The notes under the pieces are model-generated. The model was not told the DNA's origin. It saw only the letters and a program-made list of their open reading frames with translations, and did not search any database. DNA of 64,000 nt from Candidatus Lernaella stagnicola (lineage in GTDB: Bacteria > Lernaellota > Lernaellaia > Lernaellales > Lernaellaceae), in the NCBI GenBank assembly GCA_030765525.1, contig JAVCCK010000008.1, forward strand, positions 62,001 to 126,000, read 5' to 3'. Both the position numbers and the translations under genes were made by a program. Positions 17,074-25,570 of the stretch are shown here, piece after piece (the stretch's first letter is position 1; every line of letters starts with the position of its first letter).

Positions 17074-18432
17074 TCAAGCGAGTGCTTTTTCTACAGCATC
17101 CACAACTTGTTGGCAATACGCGCGAGTCTCGTCCTCGGTCGGGCCTTCCACCATCACGCGGCACATGTTTTGCGTCCCCGAATAGCGGACCAGCACGCGG
17201 CCTGTGTCGCCGAGTTTGGCCTCGACATCCGCGATGGCCGCCATGACCTCGGGTAGTTCTTCGATCGGCGGTTTGCGCGTGACGTCCACGTTGATCAGCT
17301 CTTGCGGAAGCACGTCCATCACCTTGGCCAGTTCCGAAAGCGGCCGGCCGGTGCGCCGCATCACCGCGATCAGTTGCAGCGCCGAGAGTGTGCCGTCGCC
17401 CGTGCCGTGGTGCTCGCAGAAAATCATGTGACCGGAATCTTCGCCGCCGATCACCGCGTCGAGCTTCTCCATGTCTTCCAGCACATACCGGTCACCGACC
17501 TTCGTGCGATGGTTCCGAATGCCCAAGTTATCGCAGGCGACTTTGAGGCCGAAGTTGCTCATCACCGTGGTCACAAGCAAATCATTGCGGAGCCGTCCTT
17601 CCTCTTTCATCTGCCGCGCGCAGATGGCGAGGATCTGGTCGCCGGTGATGCGCTGTCCGCGCTCGTCCACGGCGATCAAACGGTCGCCGTCGCCGTCAAA
17701 GGCCAGGCCGAGATGGGAGCCGGTGTCGATCACGAGTTGTTCGAGGTCTTCGGTATACTGGCTGCCGCATTCCTTGTTGATGTTCAGGCCGTTGGGCTCG
17801 TCGTGTATCACCGTGAGTTCGGCACCCAGTTCGCGCAGCGTACCCACGGCCGTGCGGTACGTGGCGCCGTTAGCCACGTCGACGGCGATTTTCATGCCTT
17901 CCATCGTCAGATCGCGGGGAAAGGCGTTTTTGAGAAACTGAATGTAGCGGCCGCGGGCGTCGTCGATGCGGTAGGCGCGTCCCATGTCCGTCGCGACGGG
18001 CGTCACTTCCGACAGGTTGCCGCTCAGGATCAACTTCGCCAACTCTTCTTCCTGCGCGTCGCTCAGCTTGCGGCCGTTACCGGCGAAGATCTTGATGCCG
18101 TTGTCGTAGAAAGGATTGTGCGACGCCGAAATGACGATACCGGCATCCGCCCGCATACTTTCGGTGATGAGGGCGATACCGGGCGTGGGCAGCACGCCGA
18201 CCAGATAGGAGTCGCCGCCCATCGAGGTGATCCCGGCTTCCAGCGAACTCTCCAGCATGTAGCCGGAGATGCGTGTGTCTTTGCCGATGACGATGCTGAA
18301 GCGGTGCCCGTTGCCCATTTGCTCGCGCAACCAATGTGTCAACGCTTGGCCTACGGCGAACGCGGTTTGTGAATCCATGGGGAAGCGGTTCGCTTCACCG
18401 CGAATGCCGTCCGTGCCGAATAGGTCGCCCAT
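17074..18432 (-). CDS. glmM: Phosphoglucosamine mutase
   Basis: The 452-residue alpha-D-phosphohexomutase interconverts GlcN-6-P and GlcN-1-P on the way to UDP-GlcNAc for peptidoglycan and LPS. It starts with LFGTDGIRGEANRFP, carries the active-site phosphoserine loop ISASHNPF (Ser104), the metal loop DGDGDR near 245, the sugar-binding loop GGEDSGH and the phosphate-binding C-terminus RYSGTQNMCRVMVEG. Length and all four blocks are normal for GlmM. It sits 13 bp after the beta-helix gene and upstream of the NagB-like gene, forming a hexosamine cluster. Confidence 0.95.
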   Translation of the reverse strand: MGDLFGTDGIRGEANRFPMDSQTAFAVGQALTHWLREQMGNGHRFSIVIGKDTRISGYMLESSLEAGITSMGGDSYLVGVLPTPGIALITESMRADAGIVISASHNPFYDNGIKIFAGNGRKLSDAQEEELAKLILSGNLSEVTPVATDMGRAYRIDDARGRYIQFLKNAFPRDLTMEGMKIAVDVANGATYRTAVGTLRELGAELTVIHDEPNGLNINKECGSQYTEDLEQLVIDTGSHLGLAFDGDGDRLIAVDERGQRITGDQILAICARQMKEEGRLRNDLLVTTVMSNFGLKVACDNLGIRNHRTKVGDRYVLEDMEKLDAVIGGEDSGHMIFCEHHGTGDGTLSALQLIAVMRRTGRPLSELAKVMDVLPQELINVDVTRKPPIEELPEVMAAIADVEAKLGDTGRVLVRYSGTQNMCRVMVEGPTEDETRAYCQQVVDAVEKALA

Positions 18433-18445
18433 AACGTCGCCCTTT

Positions 18446-19678
18446 CTACGTTCGCGGCCGAAAAGCCGGAAGTATTTGCCAAGCGGCTTCCATCACCTCG
18501 TCGACGATGCTTTGCAGCCACGCCGTGCCGGTGGCGACCGTTTTCTCGTCGAGGCTCTGAATCGCCGTCACGTAATCGTCGGATGCCGCACCCCGGCAGG
18601 CGGCGAGAAATTCGTCGCGCTTCGCTGCGTCCGTGTTTTGCTCGAAACCAGCGCTAAAGACCGCCGCCAACTCCGCGTACCCTTCATGAAACTGGCGCTT
18701 CGCCGCGGCATCGTCTTCGTCGGCGGCAATCGAATCGGACATCTTATCGGCCATCGCCTCCAAACGCTTAAGTCGCTCTTGCTTCGCGCGGGCTAATTTG
18801 TCCAGCGCGCCTTCATAAAGGAGCGAACCCAGCGGCGCGCGCGAGAAGAAGTCGCGCCGTACGCTACGGTACCACTCGGTAAGCGCCAGCAGATTCGCCA
18901 CGTACAACACGTTGTTGGCGAGCACGCGGGCGAGGGTCGGGTACCGTCGCGGCATGAAAGGCTTCCTGACCGAACGCGGCAGGCCCTCAACGACCAGTTG
19001 ATTGTCTTCGGGTACGTCGTGGCGCAAAACCGAACCGGCGGCCGATACCGTGCCGAAACCCATGTGAACCGGGCCGACAATGCCGCCTTGGCCGCCAAGG
19101 AAAATCGGCGGCTGCCGCAACATCACGCCGCGGGGCACGTCACCCAGCAGGCTGGCCGTGGTTTTGTCGGCCTCGGGCGTGAAGTTGAAATGAATGAACG
19201 AAGAACCGACTTCGCTGTGGTTCTTACGGCTGGTTCCCCCGGCCATCAAGCAGTCACAGAAGTTGATCAGGCTGCCCAGCGTCACGAAGGGGAAGAGGAT
19301 CGTTTGCTTGATGCCGACGGTATGCGCGCCGCCCGCTTCTTCTTCCAGCAGGCAGCCCTCCCGCACGTGCGCGCCCATACACATGTTCGCGCCGCGCAGG
19401 AATGTCGCTTTCTGGAAATAGCCGCCCTTGAGCTTCACGTCGGGACCGATCTGGCAGTCCTCCACCACGACAGGCGCTTCGTAGCCGAGTTGGGCGCCGG
19501 CGCAAATCGCCGTCGTCGCCCCGCACAGCCGCGTGCCGGGATACAGCACGACGCCGTCGCCGGAAATGCGGTCCGGGTCGATATCCTCGCTGATCTCCAC
19601 CATCAGCGGGTTGACGATTCGCACACCCTTCTCGAGCAAGGTTTTCACGGTGTCGGACACGTTGATCCGCACTTCCAT
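18446..19678 (-). CDS. Left-handed beta-helix protein, GlmU-C-like
   Basis: 410 residues with no nucleotidyltransferase domain. The first 230 or so form hexapeptide repeats of a left-handed beta-helix (for example GARLG-type turns at DGVVLYPGTRLCG, GAQLGYEAPVVVEDCQIG and ANMCMGAHVREGC), then FNFTPEADKTTASLLGD and GGQGGIVGPVHMGFG, which recall the acetyltransferase half of GlmU. The remaining 180 residues are charged and helical, of unknown fold. It is the first gene of the run beta-helix gene, glmM and the nagB-like gene, so an acetyl- or nucleotidyl-transfer step on GlcN-1-P is likely, but a separate uridylyltransferase would be needed. Annotated elsewhere as UDP-GlcNAc pyrophosphorylase-like, from memory. 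Confidence 0.7.
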   Translation of the reverse strand: MEVRINVSDTVKTLLEKGVRIVNPLMVEISEDIDPDRISGDGVVLYPGTRLCGATTAICAGAQLGYEAPVVVEDCQIGPDVKLKGGYFQKATFLRGANMCMGAHVREGCLLEEEAGGAHTVGIKQTILFPFVTLGSLINFCDCLMAGGTSRKNHSEVGSSFIHFNFTPEADKTTASLLGDVPRGVMLRQPPIFLGGQGGIVGPVHMGFGTVSAAGSVLRHDVPEDNQLVVEGLPRSVRKPFMPRRYPTLARVLANNVLYVANLLALTEWYRSVRRDFFSRAPLGSLLYEGALDKLARAKQERLKRLEAMADKMSDSIAADEDDAAAKRQFHEGYAELAAVFSAGFEQNTDAAKRDEFLAACRGAASDDYVTAIQSLDEKTVATGTAWLQSIVDEVMEAAWQILPAFRPRT

Positions 19679-19856
19679 GCGTCACTCCTCTTGCTGGCGT
19701 CCAGTGTGGAGGAAATATAGCGCCCCAAGGCGGCGATGTCCAAGCGGCCCACGAGCCGAAAGCGCCTTGAACCCCAAACCGGTGCGGTGCAACATTGACA
19801 TGACTTTCGCGTTCTGTTTGAAAAGGCATTCACACCACCGCATCCGGAGGTTTGCG

Positions 19857-21056
19857 ATGATCAAAGGAAACGCCGTCATCGGTCAGTCCGGCGGCCCGAC
19901 GCCCGTTATCAACGCCTCGCTCGTCGGCGTGGTTCACGAAGCGAAAAAGCACGCCTTCGTCGAGGGCATCTATGGTATGCGCTGGGGCATCCAGGGATTT
20001 CTGGAAGAGGATCTGGTCGACCTGCGGGCCGAAAGCGACGCGACCTTGGAAGCCGTGCGGGTCACGCCGTCTTCCGCGTTGGGATCGTGCCGACTGAAAG
20101 TGCGCGACGAACATTTGCCGCGCATTCTGGACATGCTTAAAAAATTCAACATCCGCTACTTCTTTTATATCGGTGGCGACGATTCGCAAAACACCTCGCA
20201 CCGCGTCGTGGAGTTCGCCAAGGAAGAAGGCTACGAACTCTACGCCATCGGCATCCCCAAAACGGTCGATAACGACCTGTTCGGCACCGACCATACCCCC
20301 GGCTACGGCTCGGCCGCGCGCTACGTGGCGCTCTCGGCGCAGCAGGGCGGCATCCTGGCCCGCGACATGCAGAAGGTGGACCCGGTGCTCGTCTACCAAG
20401 CCGTCGGGCGCGACGCCGGTTGGTTGGCGGCGTCGGCGGCCTTGGCCAAGAAGGTCGAAGGGGACCCGCCGCACCTGATTTACATCCCCGAGCGGCCGTT
20501 CACGCGGGAGAAGTTCTACGCCGACGTCGAGCGGTGCTACTCGAAGTACGGCTTCGTGTCGATTTTCATCGGCGAGGGCATCGTGTATCCGGACGGCTCG
20601 CCCGTCTCGGGCACGCAGACCGTCGACAAATTCGGCAACCCGGAATTCGGCGCGATGGGCGGCGTGGCCGCCGCGACGGTTGTCAAACAAATGGCCTGCG
20701 ACCACCTGGACGTGCGCGGCGAGTTTCAGATCGTCGAATCTCTGCAGATGGCGGGGATGGATCGTGTTTCGGCCGTCGACCAGCAGGAGGCCTACCAGGC
20801 GGGGGTCGAGGCGATGCGCCTGGCGGCTGCGGGCCAAAGCGGCCTGATGGTCGCGTTTGTGAGGGAGTCGAGCGATCCCTACCGCATTCGTTACGAAGCC
20901 GTGCCGCTCACCCGCGTCAACGAAGGCAAACAGACGATGCCCGACGAGTTCATCGACGACGAAAACAGTTTCGTGACCGAGGCGTTTTGCGAATACCTGC
21001 GTCCCTTGGTGGGGCCGCTACCGGACATGGGCCGGCTGTCTTATAAACCGCGCTAA
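19857..21056 (+). CDS. pfp: Phosphofructokinase, pyrophosphate-dependent type
   Basis: The 399-residue phosphofructokinase catalyses fructose-6-P to fructose-1,6-bisphosphate, reversibly when PPi is the donor. The donor class can be read from two sites: GGDDS at 106-110 (the second Asp replaces the Gly of ATP enzymes) and PKTVDND at 134-140 (Lys replaces Gly). Both point to PPi use. GQSGGPTPVINAS at the N-terminus binds phosphate. GGAGG lies 6 nt before the ATG at 19857. It diverges from the hexosamine cluster, and a GH35-like glycosidase follows 14 bp downstream, probably co-transcribed. Confidence 0.93.
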   Translation: MIKGNAVIGQSGGPTPVINASLVGVVHEAKKHAFVEGIYGMRWGIQGFLEEDLVDLRAESDATLEAVRVTPSSALGSCRLKVRDEHLPRILDMLKKFNIRYFFYIGGDDSQNTSHRVVEFAKEEGYELYAIGIPKTVDNDLFGTDHTPGYGSAARYVALSAQQGGILARDMQKVDPVLVYQAVGRDAGWLAASAALAKKVEGDPPHLIYIPERPFTREKFYADVERCYSKYGFVSIFIGEGIVYPDGSPVSGTQTVDKFGNPEFGAMGGVAAATVVKQMACDHLDVRGEFQIVESLQMAGMDRVSAVDQQEAYQAGVEAMRLAAAGQSGLMVAFVRESSDPYRIRYEAVPLTRVNEGKQTMPDEFIDDENSFVTEAFCEYLRPLVGPLPDMGRLSYKPR

Positions 21057-21070
21057 ACCACGAGGCGAAC

Positions 21071-23281
21071 ATGGCCACCTTCACGTACCGAAACGGCCGC
21101 TACTTCCGCGATGGCGAACCCTTTTTCTTTGTCGGCGTCGACTACCAGTACTACCGCGACAAGCGTAGCAATTGGGCCGACCGCCTGGCGCAAATCAAGG
21201 CCGGGCAGGGCAATGTCATCACCTTTTACGTGCCCTGGCGGCATCACTTGGTCCATGATCCGAAAACCGGTGCCATCAGCTACGATTTTCGCGGCGAGAC
21301 CCTCGATTCGCGCGATCTGATTCACTTCATCGACTTGATCGCCGAGCAGGGGCTCTACGCCGTGGCCAAGCCGGGGCCCTTCGTGCATTCGGAGTTGAAC
21401 ATCGGCGGCCTGCCGGATGTTACCTCGCCCTCGTTCAATCCCGAGATCGAACCGGTGCGCGTGCATGACGGCCGCCCGCTGTATTGGGAATACGACTACA
21501 CGCAGTTGCCGTCTCCCTACGACGAGCGCTTCTTCAAATTGGCCGAACAGTGGCTCGCGGCGGTGGGCGAAGTGCTTGCGCCGTACACGGGCGAGGCGGG
21601 GCCGGTCATCGGCATTCAACTGCTGGATGAAACCATCTACTGCTCGTCGAACGACGCGCCGTGGCACTACGGCTACGACGCGCCCAATCAGCGCTATTTC
21701 CATCAATTGCTGCGGAAGAAATACAAGACGATCCACCGCTACAACGCGCTGCACGGCACCGAATACCGCGCCTTCGAGTTGGTCCCGCCCGTGTGCCTGA
21801 AGCCGGGCGAGCCCGTGGCGCGGCGGCGGTCGGAGTTGCTGCGGCTGGTCGATTGGGCCGAGTTCCAATGGCGTGTCCGGCGCGATGCCTACGCGCTCTA
21901 CAAGAAACAACTCGGGATCGACTTGCCCTACTTGTCGAACTTCGCCGGCATTACGCCGCCCATCGAGGAAAATGTCCCCGATGCGCAGGAGAGTCCGTCC
22001 AAGGATTCACCCGGGAAATACCTGCCGCTTTATCCGGAGTGGTGGTTTGCGCACAACCGCGTCGACCTGGATGCGGAGGTCTACCACTACGGGATGATCT
22101 CCTGGCTGGGCGTGGCGGCCTACAACATCGCCGACGCGGGCAGCGAGCCGGGCGAGATCGGCGACAACGAAGTCTTCAACCGCTACATCAACACCTCCCG
22201 CCGACGCCGCGGCATAAACGTCGAAGAAAACTGGGGATTTTCGAAACTCTATCACCCGCTGAGCGAGTACCCGATCATTCCCTTCTTCCAAACCCTGGCG
22301 TCGATTGCCGGCGGCTGTACGGGCTACGTCGTGTTCACCGGCGTGTGCCACGGCTACTGGACCGACGACCTGGACCGCACGACCCAAAAGCAGTTCCGTA
22401 CCTTCCCCGCCGACGCGCCCATCGGCGAAAACGGCGAGACCGGCCCGATGTACGCGGCCATGAAGCAACTCGGCGAGTACTTTGCGCGAGAGGGCGGCGA
22501 CTTCCTGCGGGCCGAACTGGAAATGGATGTGTGCTTCCTCATCGTGCCGGAGTACGCCGCGGTGTCCTCCTGGGTGCCCGGCGCCGAAGAATGGGCGTTG
22601 CCCCATGCGATCCCCCGCGTGGGTACCGACGTGCTCGAACCGGCGACCCACATCTGCAACACCAACGGCATCAACTACGAAATGGCCGAACTGCCCGCGT
22701 TTTCGGTTGAAGACCTGCTGGCCAAGCCGCGCCTGGCATTGCACCTCGGCTTCTTCCTGCCGGCGGACGAGCAAGAGAAACTTGTCCAGTACGTTCGCCG
22801 CGGCGGGCAACTGATTCTAAGCGGCGAACTGCCGCAATTCGACGAATTCATGAAACCCTGCACGGTGCTTGCCGATTGCGTGGCCGAAGGCTTGCCGGGC
22901 GTCCACTACAACACCGGCAACATTTTCCGCGACCAGCGGGCGCTGCTGGCCAACCTGCGTCGGGCCGGCTGGCAGGCGAGGGTGTCCTATTCACCGCTGC
23001 TGCGCGCTTTTGTGTACCGGAGCGAAACGGATACCTTCGTGCTCTTTTTCAACTTCGACCGCGAGGGTCCGCACGAGAAAACCATCGAGTTCGACGGCCT
23101 GCGTCTGGACCTGACGCTCGGCGCAAAAACCTGCGGCGTGGTGCGGGTGAGGGGAGGACGAATTCGCTCCTACCTGATCAAGGGCGTCAACGAGTTTGAG
23201 GGCCGCAGCGAGACCATCGTGCTCGGCTTGGGCGACCAAGAAATTACGGTCGAGGGCGACGGGTCGGGCTTCGATATTTGA
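21071..23281 (+). CDS. GH35-like beta-galactosidase family protein
   Basis: The 736-residue predicted glycoside hydrolase has no signal peptide, so it is probably cytoplasmic. The TIM barrel occupies about 5-420: N-terminal FFFVGVDYQYYR, then KPGPFVHSELNIGGLP (the GH35 PGPY...E...GG.P region), and the acid/base block GPVIGIQLLDET, in which Glu187 aligns with the second Glu of the usual VQIENEYG. The nucleophile is likely a Glu in NVEENWGF near residue 383. C-terminal beta domains follow. In the acid/base block the usual Asn before the catalytic Glu is Asp, so activity may differ from classical beta-galactosidase. It follows pfp by 14 bp. Confidence 0.8.
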   Translation: MATFTYRNGRYFRDGEPFFFVGVDYQYYRDKRSNWADRLAQIKAGQGNVITFYVPWRHHLVHDPKTGAISYDFRGETLDSRDLIHFIDLIAEQGLYAVAKPGPFVHSELNIGGLPDVTSPSFNPEIEPVRVHDGRPLYWEYDYTQLPSPYDERFFKLAEQWLAAVGEVLAPYTGEAGPVIGIQLLDETIYCSSNDAPWHYGYDAPNQRYFHQLLRKKYKTIHRYNALHGTEYRAFELVPPVCLKPGEPVARRRSELLRLVDWAEFQWRVRRDAYALYKKQLGIDLPYLSNFAGITPPIEENVPDAQESPSKDSPGKYLPLYPEWWFAHNRVDLDAEVYHYGMISWLGVAAYNIADAGSEPGEIGDNEVFNRYINTSRRRRGINVEENWGFSKLYHPLSEYPIIPFFQTLASIAGGCTGYVVFTGVCHGYWTDDLDRTTQKQFRTFPADAPIGENGETGPMYAAMKQLGEYFAREGGDFLRAELEMDVCFLIVPEYAAVSSWVPGAEEWALPHAIPRVGTDVLEPATHICNTNGINYEMAELPAFSVEDLLAKPRLALHLGFFLPADEQEKLVQYVRRGGQLILSGELPQFDEFMKPCTVLADCVAEGLPGVHYNTGNIFRDQRALLANLRRAGWQARVSYSPLLRAFVYRSETDTFVLFFNFDREGPHEKTIEFDGLRLDLTLGAKTCGVVRVRGGRIRSYLIKGVNEFEGRSETIVLGLGDQEITVEGDGSGFDI

Positions 23282-23454
23282 TCGAAAGACGCCTGCGAAC
23301 TTGTGTCGCGGACATAAAATAAGGGTTTTTTTCGATTTGCGCGCCGCATTCGGTGTCCGATTCGATGTCCGTTTGGACACAATTGTTGTTAAAAAGACGC
23401 AAATTAAGGTGCGATGACACAATTGAAACGCTTTTCAAACCGGCTGATTCCTGC

Positions 23455-23483
23455 TATACAACAACGCCAGAGGGTCGTTGTTG
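23455..23483 (+). promoter_or_regulatory. Possible promoter element and hairpin before the DUF362 gene
   Basis: TATACA at 23455-23460 could be a -10 box, with a poor -35 candidate at 23432-23437. A perfect 8-bp inverted repeat CAACAACG...CGTTGTTG (23459-23466 and 23476-23483) starts inside it, suggesting an operator or a 5' leader hairpin. The gene start at 23521 has a strong GGAGGTGAT. The rest of the 239-bp gap (23282-23454) shows only AT-rich stretches and a TGTCC/GGACA inverted repeat near 23365-23385. Confidence 0.35.
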
Positions 23484-23520
23484 AACGCGAGTCTCATTAA
23501 CCTGGCGGAGGTGATACAGC

Positions 23521-24624
23521 ATGGCCAAGGCAAAAGTCGCGGTTCTAAAAACCGAACCCGAACGCGCAGTCGAGGACTATCAGAAACTCTTGGAAATGGC
23601 CGGCGCCGACCAGCACATGGACAAAAACGCGACGACCATCCTCAAAGACAACATCTCGTGGCACTTCATGTATCCCGGCGCGAACACCACGCCGTGGCAG
23701 CTTGAGGGCACCATCACCGGGCTGCAGAAGCTTGGCTTCACCGATCAGGTGGCCGTGCAGAACGAGACGGTCGTCATCAACGCCTTCAAAGGCGAGCGGC
23801 TCAATAAATATCCGCCGATTTTTCAGAAGTACGATATTCCGGTGCTCTACAACTTCCGCCCGGAAGAGATCAAGTGGATCAAGTACGAGCCGCAAGGCGA
23901 AACGCTCGTGCTGCACAAAATCTACCCGCAAGGGATCATGATTCCCGAGTTCTTCCTCGGCAAAAACATCGTTCACCTGCCGACGGTCAAGTGCCACGTC
24001 TACACGACCTACACCGGCGCGATGAAAAATGCGTTCGGCGGCTTGCTCACCACGCGCCGGCACTACACCCACACGTGGATTCACGAAACACTGGTCGACC
24101 TGCTGATGATCCAAAAGGAAATCCACAAAGGGATTTTCGCCGTCATGGACGGCACCACCGCGGGCAACGGCCCCGGGCCGCGCACCATGTGGCCGGTGGT
24201 GAAAGACTACATCCTGGCCTCGGAAGATCAGGTGGCCATCGACGCCATCTCCGCCAAGATGATGGGCTTTGACCCGATGACCATTCCGTGTATCCGCCTG
24301 GCGCACGACCGCGGGCTCGGCGTGGGCGACCCGAACGAAATCGAAATCGTCGGCGAAGATATCAGCAACGTGAACTTCCATTTCCAGACCGGGCACAACG
24401 CCGCGACCGGCTTCGTGAAGTATTTCTGGTGGGGGTTCCTGTCGCCGCTGCAAAAGCTGTTTTTCCACACGCCGCTGGTCTACTTCTTCGTGCTGGGCAG
24501 CTACATCTTTCACGACTACATTTGGTACCCGGTCAAGGGCATCCCGCGCGTTCGCAAGTGGCTGAAAAATACCAAGTGGGGCAAGCTCTTCATGAAGTAC
24601 CCCGGCAAATTCAGCTACTATTGA
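23521..24624 (+). CDS. DUF362 domain protein without ferredoxin domain
   Basis: The 367-residue protein is recognisable as DUF362 by the block LVLHKIYPQGIMIPEFFLGKNIVHLPTVKCH-type region (an acid-to-HLPTVK core), by MKNAFGGLLTTRRHYTH, and by AVMDGTTAGNGPGPRTMW followed by LASEDQVAIDAISAKMMGFDP. Many DUF362 proteins carry a C-terminal 2x4Fe-4S ferredoxin; here only two isolated Cys residues are visible and the C-terminus is instead aromatic and hydrophobic (about 300-345), possibly a membrane-associated helix. The biochemical role of the family is not established. It is preceded by a strong Shine-Dalgarno and ends 2 bp before the repeat-rich island. Confidence 0.85.
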   Translation: MAKAKVAVLKTEPERAVEDYQKLLEMAGADQHMDKNATTILKDNISWHFMYPGANTTPWQLEGTITGLQKLGFTDQVAVQNETVVINAFKGERLNKYPPIFQKYDIPVLYNFRPEEIKWIKYEPQGETLVLHKIYPQGIMIPEFFLGKNIVHLPTVKCHVYTTYTGAMKNAFGGLLTTRRHYTHTWIHETLVDLLMIQKEIHKGIFAVMDGTTAGNGPGPRTMWPVVKDYILASEDQVAIDAISAKMMGFDPMTIPCIRLAHDRGLGVGDPNEIEIVGEDISNVNFHFQTGHNAATGFVKYFWWGFLSPLQKLFFHTPLVYFFVLGSYIFHDYIWYPVKGIPRVRKWLKNTKWGKLFMKYPGKFSYY

Positions 24625-24625
24625 T

Positions 24626-24960
24626 CCCCAGGCTGAGCCTGGACCGGACAAGGTCCGGTGCTAAGACCGAGTGCATCCGACGACTATATTGTTGCAACGA
24701 CCGCTCCCGCTGGTCGCTTGGCGAGCCCCAGGCAGTGCCTGGACCCGAAACCGAATGCATCTATCGACTATATTGTTGCAGCGACCGCTCCCGCTGGTTG
24801 CTCTACGAGCTTCACACCAAACCGTAGGAGCGACTTCAGTCGCGACCGGACAAGGCCCGCCAGGCTGAGCCTGGACCCAAAACCGAGTGCATCCGACGAC
24901 TATATTGTTGCAACGACCGCTCCCGCTGGTCGCTCTACGAGCTTCACACCGAACCGTTGA
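24626..24960. repeat. REP-like palindromic repeat array, left side of island
   Basis: Three irregular units, marked by the shared core CGACTATATTGTTGCA at 24681, 24765 and 24897 (spacing 84 and 132 bp). Units contain small palindromes: CCAGGC/GCCTGG, CCGGAC/GTCCGG, GCGACT/AGTCGC in the stretch GTAGGAGCGACTTCAGTCGC, and CGACC/GGTCG. The last motif style is that of REP sequences known from Pseudomonas and Xanthomonas. The array starts 2 bp after the DUF362 stop codon. The same family appears in opposite orientation at 27181-27655. Confidence 0.85.
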
Positions 24961-25020
24961 AGCCGGGGTGCCATAGTCTCACCGCCGACGGCGGGGAGGT
25001 TGTGCGGCTGAGTCTTGGGG

Positions 25021-25058
25021 AAAACGGGGACATGTACTTGATTCGTGTCCCGTTTTTT
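25021..25058 (+). terminator. Terminator-like hairpin downstream of the DUF362 gene
   Basis: AAAACGGGGACA (25021-25032) pairs with TGTCCCGTTTTTT (25046-25058) around a 13-nt loop, and the descending arm ends in six T residues, as in an intrinsic terminator. It lies about 400 bp after the DUF362 stop codon, inside the left repeat arm. A degenerate inverted copy is at about 27021-27055, so it may be a repeat module first and a terminator second. Confidence 0.5.
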
Positions 25059-25165
25059 GCCCTCACCCCCGGCCCCTCTCCCACGAGGAGAGGGGAAGTA
25101 GGTCGCCGGCATTTTCGCTTCCCTCTCCCGCGGGGAGAGGGACGGTCGTAGGCCAGGGTGAGGGC
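25059..25165. repeat. CTCACCCC/GGGTGAGG nested palindrome
   Basis: Outer arms GCCCTCACCC (25059-25068) and GGGTGAGGGC (25156-25165) enclose two GC hairpins, CCCCTCTCCC/GAGAGGGG near 25074-25096 and CCCTCTCCC/GGGAGAGGG near 25121-25141. Sequences of this kind recur between genes in many bacterial genomes. The right arm of the island retains only the outer fragment GGCCCTCAC at 27001. Confidence 0.75.
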
Positions 25166-25570
25166 CGAACTCAAATCCGCGCGGAGGCTGTGCGGCACTG
25201 GCTTGCGTTCACGCGACCAGAGGCGTAGAATTAGTATAGTTGCCCCGCCACAACGTAGATTTTCCACCAACATCGTTCCTGCAAAGGCGGCAATCAAAGA
25301 GTAAGCGCCGAATAGTGTTTTGCACGGGGCCGACAATTTCGAAAGCCGTATTCGGATCGATAATCCGAAATGACAGCCTCGACGGAGTGGAAGATGCGTC
25401 GGATAAATAAGTATGCTGTCCGGGGAATTCTCGATTGATTACAATGCGTGACAGGGGTACGATTAATACCAGCAATCAGGATTTATCCGAAATCGGGATC
25501 ATGAAGGGATCTTTTTAGAATGCGGTCAGTTTGAATAGGGGAAGTTACCACTTTTTTGGAGGAATCCCGA

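Larger units (their letters stand above)
24965..25279. repeat. Left inverted-repeat arm of the island
   Basis: Contains, in order, a GGGGTGCCATAGTCTCACCGCC module (24965-25012), the terminator-like hairpin (25021-25058), a CTCACCCC palindrome cluster (25059-25165), and an inner 85-bp segment (about 25196-25279) beginning GCTTGCGTTCACG and ending CCACCAACATCGTTCC. Each except the palindrome cluster has a reverse-complement counterpart at 26911-27118. By eye the inner segment is roughly 80 percent identical to its partner. No gene is convincing in 24626-25570; short frames here are repeat-derived. Confidence 0.8.

Noticed and set aside
25209-25475. Minus-strand 88-codon frame in the left arm of the island
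   Set aside because: Its first half lies outside the repeat and its second half is repeat-derived. No conserved domain or good ribosome site is visible.
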